Shown here: in pieces, positions 1 through 4,317 of the stretch | Position numbering within the stretch: position 1 is the stretch's first letter | How the letters are laid out: every line of letters starts with the position of its first letter | IMG/VR virus record: IMGVR_UViG_3300021963_000034 | Location: 62,001 to 126,000 of that record | Direction: 5' to 3' (one strand) | DNA from: a virus | Length of the DNA stretch: 64,000 nucleotides | Position numbers and translations under genes: made by a program | Notes under the pieces: generated by a model | Seen by the model: only the letters and a program-made list of their open reading frames with translations | Database searches by the model: none | What the model was told of the DNA's origin: nothing

Positions 1-483
1 TGTTTTGGTGGAACTCTAGATGGTACTCCGACAGGAAGATTACTTGCGAGAATTGAAGTAGCAGATGCTAGACCAAAACCATTTGATATGGTTCATCCAT
101 CACTTGGGAAAGGTCATCGTCTTCGTTATGCTTGTATTGAGGGCCCTGAAGTTGGTGTATATTTTAGAGGTAGAGTAACGAATAAAACTGAGATTGAACT
201 TCCCTGGTATTGGAAGGACTTGGTGCATACTAGAAGTATTTCTGTTCAACTTCAACCAATAGGATCTCATCAAGATATTATTGTAAAAAGATGGGACGAT
301 CAAAAAATATATCTTCAGTCAAAGAGTGGAATTCCTATTGATTGTTTTTATCATGTCTATGCAGAAAGGAAAGATGTTAATGCACTTGTTGTTGAATATG
401 ATGGCAACGAATGGAGTGATTATCCTGATAAAGATTATAACGATCCTCAATATGCGAATAAGGTAAACACTAAGACGTTGTGA
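1..483 (+). CDS. C-terminal part of a virion/fibre-associated protein (5' end outside window)
   Basis: The reading frame is open from the first base, so only the last 160 residues are seen. It holds a compact module with the motif HPSLGKGHRLRYACIEGPE followed by YFRGRV and ELPWYW. This type of module occurs at the C-termini of marine T4-like phage structural proteins, where I believe it replaces or follows an S74-like chaperone. It probably acts in the virion, as a fibre tip or folding module. The stop TGA overlaps the GTG start of the next gene by four bases, suggesting translational coupling. Function is inferred; no catalytic motif is visible. Confidence 0.6.
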   Translation, partial: CFGGTLDGTPTGRLLARIEVADARPKPFDMVHPSLGKGHRLRYACIEGPEVGVYFRGRVTNKTEIELPWYWKDLVHTRSISVQLQPIGSHQDIIVKRWDDQKIYLQSKSGIPIDCFYHVYAERKDVNALVVEYDGNEWSDYPDKDYNDPQYANKVNTKTL

Positions 484-1046
484 AAAGATTGATTTATATT
501 GAGGAAAATTTTTTAGACGCAGTAGCGTGTAAATCGTTTATAGATTTTGCTATTGAAAATAAGGATAAAGAATTGCCATATGGTAATGAAAGTAGAGGTG
601 GAGATACTTTTATTACTAATTTAGATTGTGGTGGTAACCTTTATCAAGGAGGAGTGCCTGATTGTATAGACTTAAATGGTGTAAAAAATCCAATAATTTC
701 TTCAATTACAAAAATTTGCAAGTCTTTTGATGAAAATATTAAATTAGACTATGCGACGATCGTGAGATGGCCTGAAGGAACTTTTATGAAACCTCATTAT
801 GATAACTCCTATCAAGATAATCCTGATGTTTTTGCTGCTCTAGTGTACCTAAATGATTCTTATAGTGGTGGATATACTTGCTTTGAGGACTTTGAAGTGA
901 AACCACAATTAGGAAAACTAGTTATATTTTCCAACTCCCAATATCTTCATCATGTTACAAAAGTTGAGGACAGCGAAAGATTTGTTCTTTCCCTCTGGTA
1001 CAGTGGGTTGACACGGACCCTTGACCGTGCTATGATACATGGGTAA
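480..1046 (+). CDS. 2OG-Fe(II) oxygenase, prolyl-4-hydroxylase type
   Basis: A 188-residue protein with the double-stranded beta-helix signature of 2-oxoglutarate/Fe(II) dioxygenases: H106-x-D108 in KPHYDN, the P4H-like stretch YLNDSYSGGYTCFED (123-137), a distal histidine in LHHVTK (H157/H158), and R167 in RFVLSLWY that would bind 2-oxoglutarate. The expected reaction is hydroxylation of a protein side chain, coupled to 2-oxoglutarate decarboxylation. The start is GTG, overlapping the upstream stop as GTGA. Cyanophages commonly carry such genes beside fibre genes, so a virion protein is a plausible substrate, but the sequence does not show which. A near-consensus promoter is embedded in its last 13 codons. 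Confidence 0.85.
   Translation: MKRLIYIEENFLDAVACKSFIDFAIENKDKELPYGNESRGGDTFITNLDCGGNLYQGGVPDCIDLNGVKNPIISSITKICKSFDENIKLDYATIVRWPEGTFMKPHYDNSYQDNPDVFAALVYLNDSYSGGYTCFEDFEVKPQLGKLVIFSNSQYLHHVTKVEDSERFVLSLWYSGLTRTLDRAMIHG
1008..1036 (+). promoter_or_regulatory. sigma70-type early promoter inside the 3' end of the oxygenase gene
   Basis: TTGACA (1008-1013), a 17-base spacer and TATGAT (1031-1036) make a near-perfect host sigma70 promoter. The spacer holds a small hairpin, CACGG/CCGTG. The -10 box ends 25 bases before the ATG at 1062, the spacing seen at the other early promoters in this window. It should drive the small genes from 1062 onward. Confidence 0.8.
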
Positions 1047-1061
1047 TCAACGGACGACCGA

Positions 1062-1244
1062 ATGCAAGACGAGTACCTCTCACGCTGCGTGGTGGACCCT
1101 ATCAAGCGTACAGTGTATCTGTATTCTAACGAAGGGTCAGAGAAGCAAGTGACCTGTGATACAGTAGAAGAATTTATGAATGTGCTAGAGTTTGTTCGTT
1201 CTGCAGTGGATGAAGAGACTCTCTCATACGCAAATCCACTTTAA
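1062..1244 (+). CDS. small conserved cyanophage protein, function unknown
   Basis: A 60-residue acidic protein beginning MQDEYLSRCVVDPIKRT. The phrase RTVYLYSNEGSEKQVTCDTVEEFMNVL reads as a short beta-hairpin followed by a helix. I recall similar small proteins in cyanomyoviruses but know of no assigned function. The start is fixed by the promoter directly upstream; no strong Shine-Dalgarno sequence is seen. The promoter suggests early expression. Confidence 0.75.
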   Translation: MQDEYLSRCVVDPIKRTVYLYSNEGSEKQVTCDTVEEFMNVLEFVRSAVDEETLSYANPL

Positions 1245-1307
1245 TTTCCATTTTTGGTCCAAAAATTTTCCCGGTAAAAATTGCCCTTATTACTTTTTTG
1301 AAAAAGT

Positions 1308-1511
1308 ATGGTTTATAAAATTTCATACAAAGACCTCAAAGAGGAACCAGTCAAAACCACTCCCGAAAATGTAAAAGAGTCAAATGAAGCACTCTTTACA
1401 GCAAAGTGGAATCTCCCTAAAGCAGCAAAGCACTGTGGAATGTCACAAAAAGAAATGAAGTTGACATTCTGGGAATATATCAAGTATAATCCTAGTACTT
1501 ACCAAGCGTAA
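1308..1511 (+). CDS. small conserved cyanophage protein with helix-turn-helix-like core
   Basis: A 67-residue protein. The middle, ALFTAKWNLPKAAKHCGMSQ, reads like a helix-turn-helix (short helices around AAKHCGMSQKEMK), so DNA binding is possible but unproven. It resembles a small protein common in T4-like cyanophages. It ends eight bases before the mature 5' end of the intron-bearing tRNA-Leu, so the two may share a transcript. The upstream gap (1245-1307) is AT-rich with no obvious promoter. Confidence 0.75.
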   Translation: MVYKISYKDLKEEPVKTTPENVKESNEALFTAKWNLPKAAKHCGMSQKEMKLTFWEYIKYNPSTYQA

Positions 1512-1518
1512 GTTTTTT

Positions 1519-1800
1519 GCGAGTATGGTGGAATCGGTAGACACACCAGACTTATGAAAATTGAGCCTCATTTAGGAAACTTTATGAGTGTAATTCCTCA
1601 AATTCGGTGAAACCTGTAAAATGGCAATACCGAGCCAAGCATCGCAAGATGAAGGTGTAGAGACTAGACGGGGAACACCTAAACCAAAAGGTATGGTGAA
1701 GGTATAGTCCAGACCACAAACCGAAAGGGTAGTGAAAACTATAGTGGTACGAAAATCTGTTGGGCGTATGCCCGTGGGAGTTCAAGTCTCCCTACTCGCA
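1519..1800 (+). tRNA. trnL(UAA): tRNA-Leu (anticodon UAA) interrupted by a group I intron
   Basis: Exon 1 is 1519-1553 and exon 2 is 1752-1800. The acceptor stem GCGAGTA (1519-1525) pairs with TACTCGC (1793-1799), followed by discriminator A1800; CCA is not encoded. Once spliced, the anticodon loop is CTTAAAA, reading UUA codons. The 27-43 position of the anticodon stem is a C-U mismatch. The long variable arm GGGC-GTAT-GCCC marks a class II (Leu) tRNA, and the T arm GGGAG-TTCAAGT-CTCCC is perfect. The break lies between U34 and A35 of the anticodon, the same site as the ancient cyanobacterial and plastid tRNA-Leu intron. UUA is an AT-rich codon that an AT-rich phage would benefit from supplying. 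Confidence 0.95.
1554..1751 (+). ncRNA. self-splicing group I intron (IC3-like, no ORF) in tRNA-Leu
   Basis: The 198-nt insert has all the classic core elements. P is AATTCGGTGAAACC (1601-1614) and Q is AATACCGAGCCAAGC (1626-1640), pairing as P4 TCGGT/ACCGA. R is GAGACTAGAC and S is TATAGTCC, pairing as P7 GACTA (1662-1666)/TAGTC (1705-1709). P6 is CATC-GCAA-GATG with a GNRA loop. A P8 hairpin (CACC...GGTG) and a P9 hairpin with a GAAA loop follow. The 5' splice site follows U1553, which can form the U-G wobble in P1 with GAG of TTGAGCC. The terminal base is G1751. The start resembles the Anabaena tRNA-Leu intron (AAAATTGAGCC). No protein is encoded inside, so mobility would need help from elsewhere. 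Confidence 0.93.
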
Positions 1801-1821
1801 TTAGAGTTCATACTCTAAATA
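1801..1821 (+). promoter_or_regulatory. hairpin overlapping a late promoter box (CTAAATA)
   Basis: TTAGAGT (1801-1807), loop TCAT, ACTCTAA (1812-1818) form a hairpin immediately after the tRNA. The T4-like late box CTAAATA (1815-1821) lies in its 3' arm. A late transcript would start about six bases further on and serve the gene at 1844. The hairpin may help define the tRNA 3' end. Confidence 0.5.
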
Positions 1822-1843
1822 AACAAAAGTAAGGGACTATTCT

Positions 1844-2113
1844 ATGAAATACAGAATAGATGCCAGATATGTTTGGTATAACAAAGGATCAATGGTTGTT
1901 CTTATGTATTTCATAAACCAGATTCCTTTTACTTTTGATGAACTCCCTGACGAATCTATATTTGACTTGGAGTTAGTAGAATTAGCAGACAAAGAAAGAA
2001 GGTTTGAACCAGAAGATCTATACCAGTCTTCTTACTATCTAATGATGGAAGAATGTCATCCTTTATTATACGAACTTGATCTGGAAAATCCTGAAATGTT
2101 GCCTGTTGATTAA
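1844..2113 (+). CDS. hypothetical acidic protein
   Basis: An 89-residue protein, strongly acidic (many D and E in residues 30-89) with an aromatic N-terminus (MKYRIDARYVWYN). No known motif is recognised and no transmembrane segment is convincing. It has a late-type promoter box 23 bases before its ATG and lies between the tRNA-Leu intron and the HNH endonuclease gene. Confidence 0.65.
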   Translation: MKYRIDARYVWYNKGSMVVLMYFINQIPFTFDELPDESIFDLELVELADKERRFEPEDLYQSSYYLMMEECHPLLYELDLENPEMLPVD

Positions 2114-2114
2114 G

Positions 2115-2141
2115 TTTGTAACTATAATAAATAGTTACAAA
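2115..2141 (+). promoter_or_regulatory. perfect inverted repeat with a late promoter box inside, upstream of the HNH gene
   Basis: TTTGTAACTAT (2115-2125), loop AATAA, ATAGTTACAAA (2131-2141) form an 11-bp perfect hairpin. The late box ATAAATA (2127-2133) spans the loop and 3' arm. Transcription from it would start near 2139 and lose the hairpin, whereas read-through RNA keeps it 13 bases from the ATG at 2155. The layout matches the leaders of the other three homing endonuclease genes here. Confidence 0.7.
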
Positions 2142-2154
2142 TCATATTTAAAAT

Positions 2155-2511
2155 ATGAAAACCTGTACTAAATGTGGACTATCCAAATCACTAACAGAAT
2201 TTCACTCTGCTGGTATAATAGATGGTAAAAAATATCTTCGTGGTGAATGCAAAGTTTGTCAGAAGAAAGTTGTAAAAGCAAGGACAAAATCTATTAAAGA
2301 AGATTATGTTTCTTGGAAAAAAACTTTGAAGTGTACCAGGTGTGGGTTTTCTGATTATCGTGCCCTCCAATTTCATCATATTGATGAAAAAGAGCATACT
2401 ATTGCAAATATGTTCCGTGGTGGATTTTCTCTAGAAAGTATAAAAAAAGAAGCAAAAAAGTGTGAAGTTCTTTGCGCCAACTGCCACCAAATACACCATT
2501 CGCCCCTATAG
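2155..2511 (+). CDS. HNH homing endonuclease (freestanding)
   Basis: A 118-residue protein. An N-terminal zinc finger-like unit (C4, C7, C32, C35) precedes a second C-x2-C (C60, C63). The HNH core follows: HH at 74-75, then C107-x2-C110 with N109 and H111 in VLCANCHQIHH. The family makes site-specific DNA nicks or breaks that promote spread of its own gene or a neighbouring intron. The last ten bases of the gene lie inside the tRNA-Thr gene; the stop TAG is 2509-2511. It begins 404 bases after the tRNA-Leu intron, so it could serve that ORF-less intron in trans (inference). Confidence 0.88.
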   Translation: MKTCTKCGLSKSLTEFHSAGIIDGKKYLRGECKVCQKKVVKARTKSIKEDYVSWKKTLKCTRCGFSDYRALQFHHIDEKEHTIANMFRGGFSLESIKKEAKKCEVLCANCHQIHHSPL

Positions 2512-2574
2512 CATAACGGTTACTGCATCCGCCTTGTAAGCGGAAGATTTTCGGTTCGATTCCGAATGGGGGCT
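2502..2574 (+). tRNA. trnT(UGU): tRNA-Thr (anticodon UGU)
   Basis: The acceptor GCCCCTA (2502-2508) pairs with TGGGGGC (2567-2573) with one T-G wobble; discriminator is T2574. The anticodon stem TCCGC/GCGGA encloses loop CTTGTAA, giving anticodon TGT, which reads ACA. The T arm TTCGG-TTCGATT-CCGAA is perfect. CCA is not encoded. The 5' end overlaps the HNH coding region by ten bases, so processing of this tRNA would truncate the HNH message. Confidence 0.95.
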
Positions 2575-2592
2575 CTGAGTTCTATAACTCCA

Positions 2593-2751
2593 ATGTCACT
2601 TATTTCACAACAAGACCGCCAAATGGTCATTGAAGCACTTGAATATTATGTTCAAAAACTTAAGGAAGATAACTGCACTCCTGCCTCTATCAGTGCATTC
2701 CAAACCCTCCTTAACTGGGTCGAACTGGAGCATTTCAAGCATGAAAATTAA
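2593..2751 (+). CDS. small hypothetical protein
   Basis: A 52-residue protein starting MSLISQQDRQMVIEALEYY, largely helical. The in-frame start at 2566 would lie within tRNA-Thr, so the ATG at 2593 is preferred. Its 3' end overlaps the next gene by 11 bases, suggesting coupled translation. No function is recognised. Confidence 0.65.
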   Translation: MSLISQQDRQMVIEALEYYVQKLKEDNCTPASISAFQTLLNWVELEHFKHEN

Positions 2752-2914
2752 TCTTTGGTATTGTAAAGACATGAAACAGTGGCGTTGGGTTTTAACTGAT
2801 GATAGTAGACCTATTCTTAAACAGGAATCTGGTCAGCAACCATTTCTCCGTGATGCTATGAATGATGTGGCAAATACTGTAGAATATATGTTAGAATGCA
2901 AACAAAGTGAGTAA
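2741..2914 (+). CDS. small conserved cyanophage protein
   Basis: A 57-residue protein, MKINLWYCKDMKQWRWVLTD..., ending with a helix that includes AMNDVANTVEYMLE. I recall very similar short proteins in cyanomyoviruses, with no known role. The ATG at 2741 overlaps the end of the upstream gene; the longer frame upstream is only its shadow. A terminator follows two bases after the stop. Confidence 0.75.
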   Translation: MKINLWYCKDMKQWRWVLTDDSRPILKQESGQQPFLRDAMNDVANTVEYMLECKQSE

Positions 2915-2916
2915 TT

Positions 2917-2967
2917 GGAGGCAGCAACTAGTGTCTTGGCGGATTTAGTTGCGTAAGGCCTCCTTTT
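2917..2967 (+). terminator. rho-independent terminator with an unusual 15-base loop
   Basis: GGAGGC (2917-2922) pairs with GCCTCC (2958-2963) and GCAACTA (2924-2930) with TAGTTGC (2946-2952), followed by TTTT. The loop (2931-2945) contains GTGTCTTGGCG, the exact complement of the bases just before the next start codon. Confidence 0.8.
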
Positions 2968-3004
2968 ATAGTATAATAAATAATAATAGTCAACGCCAAG
3001 ACAC
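2931..3004 (+). promoter_or_regulatory. long-range inverted repeat flanking a late promoter, ahead of the GIY-YIG gene
   Basis: GTGTCTTGGCG (2931-2941, the terminator loop) is the perfect reverse complement of CGCCAAGACAC (2994-3004), which ends one base before the ATG at 3006. Between them lies the late box ATAAATA (2976-2982), with an expected start near 2988. Read-through RNA can pair the loop with the initiation region. Late RNA lacks the left arm and stays open. Confidence 0.75.
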
Positions 3005-3005
3005 A

Positions 3006-3572
3006 ATGAACGAATACTACACTTACGCATATTTGCGTGAAGACGGAACACCTTACTACATTGGCAAAGGTAAAGGAAGAAGAGTTTATAATAGTCACAT
3101 TAGACAAAACAAAACAAATTTAAAACCTAAAGATAGTAGTAGAATTCTTCTTTTAAAGAAAAATCTTACAGAAGAGGAAGCAAGTAAACACGAAATTTAT
3201 ATGATTTATGTGTTTGGAAGAAAAGATTTAGGAACTGGTATTCTTCGTAATATGACTAATGGTGGAGATGGAATATCTGGATATTCTCATACCGAAGAAA
3301 CTAAAAAACTTCTTTCAGAAAAAACTTCTGGAAAAAATCACACTTGGTATGGGAGGGAACATACCGAAGAATCAAAAAGGAAAATGAGAGAATCTAGTAA
3401 AAATAGAGAAAGAAAACCTCATAGTGAAGAAACAAAAAAGAAAATGAGGGAGTCTGCTAAAAAATATTGGAAAGATGTAGGTAGAAATATTAATGGGGAA
3501 AATAATCCCTTTTATGGAAAATCACACAGTGAAGAAACTAAGAAAAAAATAGGAGATAATGTTAGGAAATGA
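3006..3572 (+). CDS. GIY-YIG homing endonuclease with NUMOD3-type repeats
   Basis: A 188-residue protein. The N-terminal GIY-YIG domain appears as YYTYAYL (4-10) and PYYIGKGKGRR (16-26), with the conserved arginine pair. At least two NUMOD3-like DNA-binding motifs follow (HTWYGREHTEESKRKMRES and NNPFYGKSHSEETKKKIG). The protein stops directly after the last one, so a longer C-terminal domain may be missing. The family makes double-strand breaks in cognate phage DNA and spreads by repair. The start at 3006 is chosen because the motif begins there and the leader inverted repeat ends there; the 2949 start would lie in the terminator. Confidence 0.88.
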   Translation: MNEYYTYAYLREDGTPYYIGKGKGRRVYNSHIRQNKTNLKPKDSSRILLLKKNLTEEEASKHEIYMIYVFGRKDLGTGILRNMTNGGDGISGYSHTEETKKLLSEKTSGKNHTWYGREHTEESKRKMRESSKNRERKPHSEETKKKMRESAKKYWKDVGRNINGENNPFYGKSHSEETKKKIGDNVRK

Positions 3573-3590
3573 GTACAAATACTTAGTTTT

Positions 3591-4232
3591 ATGAAAAGTG
3601 ACTTCTATATAGAAAGAGTGACCAAAAAGGAACTTGAATCACTCCTTTTAACTTATCATTATCTTAAAGATGAGAGTAAAACATACAAGTCGGGTTTCAA
3701 CTATGGACTTTATAGAAACACTTTCACAGATGTCCTTAGAATTGGCAACTGTCTTGGTGCTTGCATTTTTACTGGTCTCCCAGTTCCAGAAATAGCAAAA
3801 GGAGCATTTGGATTAAATCGTAATGAACAACAAGGACTTTTCGAACTTTCAAGACTTTGCATCGAACCTAGTACGCAGTCACGAGAATATAACATCACTT
3901 CTTGGTTTGTGTCAAAGGCGATTAGACAACTTCGAAAAGATACTGAAGTTAAAGCAATCCTTTCTTATGCTGATTCAAATCACCATTCTGGTACAATTTA
4001 TCGCGCTTGCAACTTTAAGTATTACGGTCTCACGGATCGAAAAAAAGATTTCTATTATTCAGACGGAACTAAACACTCTCGCGGAAAAGTAAAAGGTTCT
4101 GAAGGTGAGTGGAAAGAAAGAAGTAGGAAGCACAGATACTTAATGGTATTTGATAAAAAACTTCAAAAAAGGTTGACTTGGAAAGAAGAGTCGTGGTATA
4201 ATAATCAAGACGATACTGAATCGTTACAGTGA
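3591..4232 (+). CDS. Mom-like putative DNA-modification protein (GNAT-type fold)
   Basis: A 213-residue protein with the motif set I associate with phage Mu Mom relatives: ELSRLC (85-90), NITSWFVSKA (101-110) and SYADSNHHSGTIYRACNF (125-142). In Mu, Mom modifies adenine and protects phage DNA from restriction. If the likeness holds, this protein would modify cyanophage DNA against host nucleases. The C-terminus is basic (KERSRKHRYL), fitting nucleic-acid contact. It begins 18 bases after the GIY-YIG stop and ends just before a strong terminator. Assignment is by motif memory only. Confidence 0.6.
   Translation: MKSDFYIERVTKKELESLLLTYHYLKDESKTYKSGFNYGLYRNTFTDVLRIGNCLGACIFTGLPVPEIAKGAFGLNRNEQQGLFELSRLCIEPSTQSREYNITSWFVSKAIRQLRKDTEVKAILSYADSNHHSGTIYRACNFKYYGLTDRKKDFYYSDGTKHSRGKVKGSEGEWKERSRKHRYLMVFDKKLQKRLTWKEESWYNNQDDTESLQ
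4173..4202 (+). promoter_or_regulatory. possible sigma70 promoter inside the 3' end of the Mom-like gene
   Basis: TTGACT (4173-4178), an 18-base spacer ending in an extended -10 TGG, and TATAAT (4197-4202). It points at the terminator only about 50 bases away, so its product would be an RNA of about 65 nt or an RNA that reads through into the fibre gene. It may be a chance match. Confidence 0.4.
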
Positions 4233-4250
4233 CCCAAAAAGTGTGACTTC

Positions 4251-4276
4251 AAAACCTCCTTTTGGAGGTTTTGTTG
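4251..4276 (+). terminator. rho-independent terminator
   Basis: AAAACCTCC (4251-4259), loop TTTT, GGAGGTTTT (4264-4272): a perfect 9-bp stem ending in a T-run. It separates the small-gene region from the fibre genes and is nearly symmetrical, so it could act in both directions. Confidence 0.88.
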
Positions 4277-4280
4277 TATG

Positions 4281-4287
4281 ATAAATA
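4281..4287 (+). promoter_or_regulatory. late promoter box ATAAATA
   Basis: ATAAATA lies directly after the terminator and 30 bases before the ATG of the giant fibre gene at 4318. T4-like phages use TATAAATA-type boxes read by a gp55-type sigma factor, and cyanophages use ATAAATA or CTAAATA. Confidence 0.8.
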
Positions 4288-4317
4288 ATCCATAACGGAA
4301 CTATAAGTATTAATAAG

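Noticed and set aside
1192-1374. A 60-residue plus-strand ORF bridging the genes at 1062 and 1308
   Set aside because: It overlaps the ends of both genes in another frame and is F/K-rich low complexity with no start context.
1582-1785. A 67-residue minus-strand ORF across the tRNA-Leu region
   Set aside because: It lies antisense to the group I intron and tRNA exon, whose conserved structure explains the sequence.
2949-3005. Upstream start for the GIY-YIG protein adding 19 residues
   Set aside because: That segment lies in the terminator stem and late promoter and lacks similarity to the family N-terminus.
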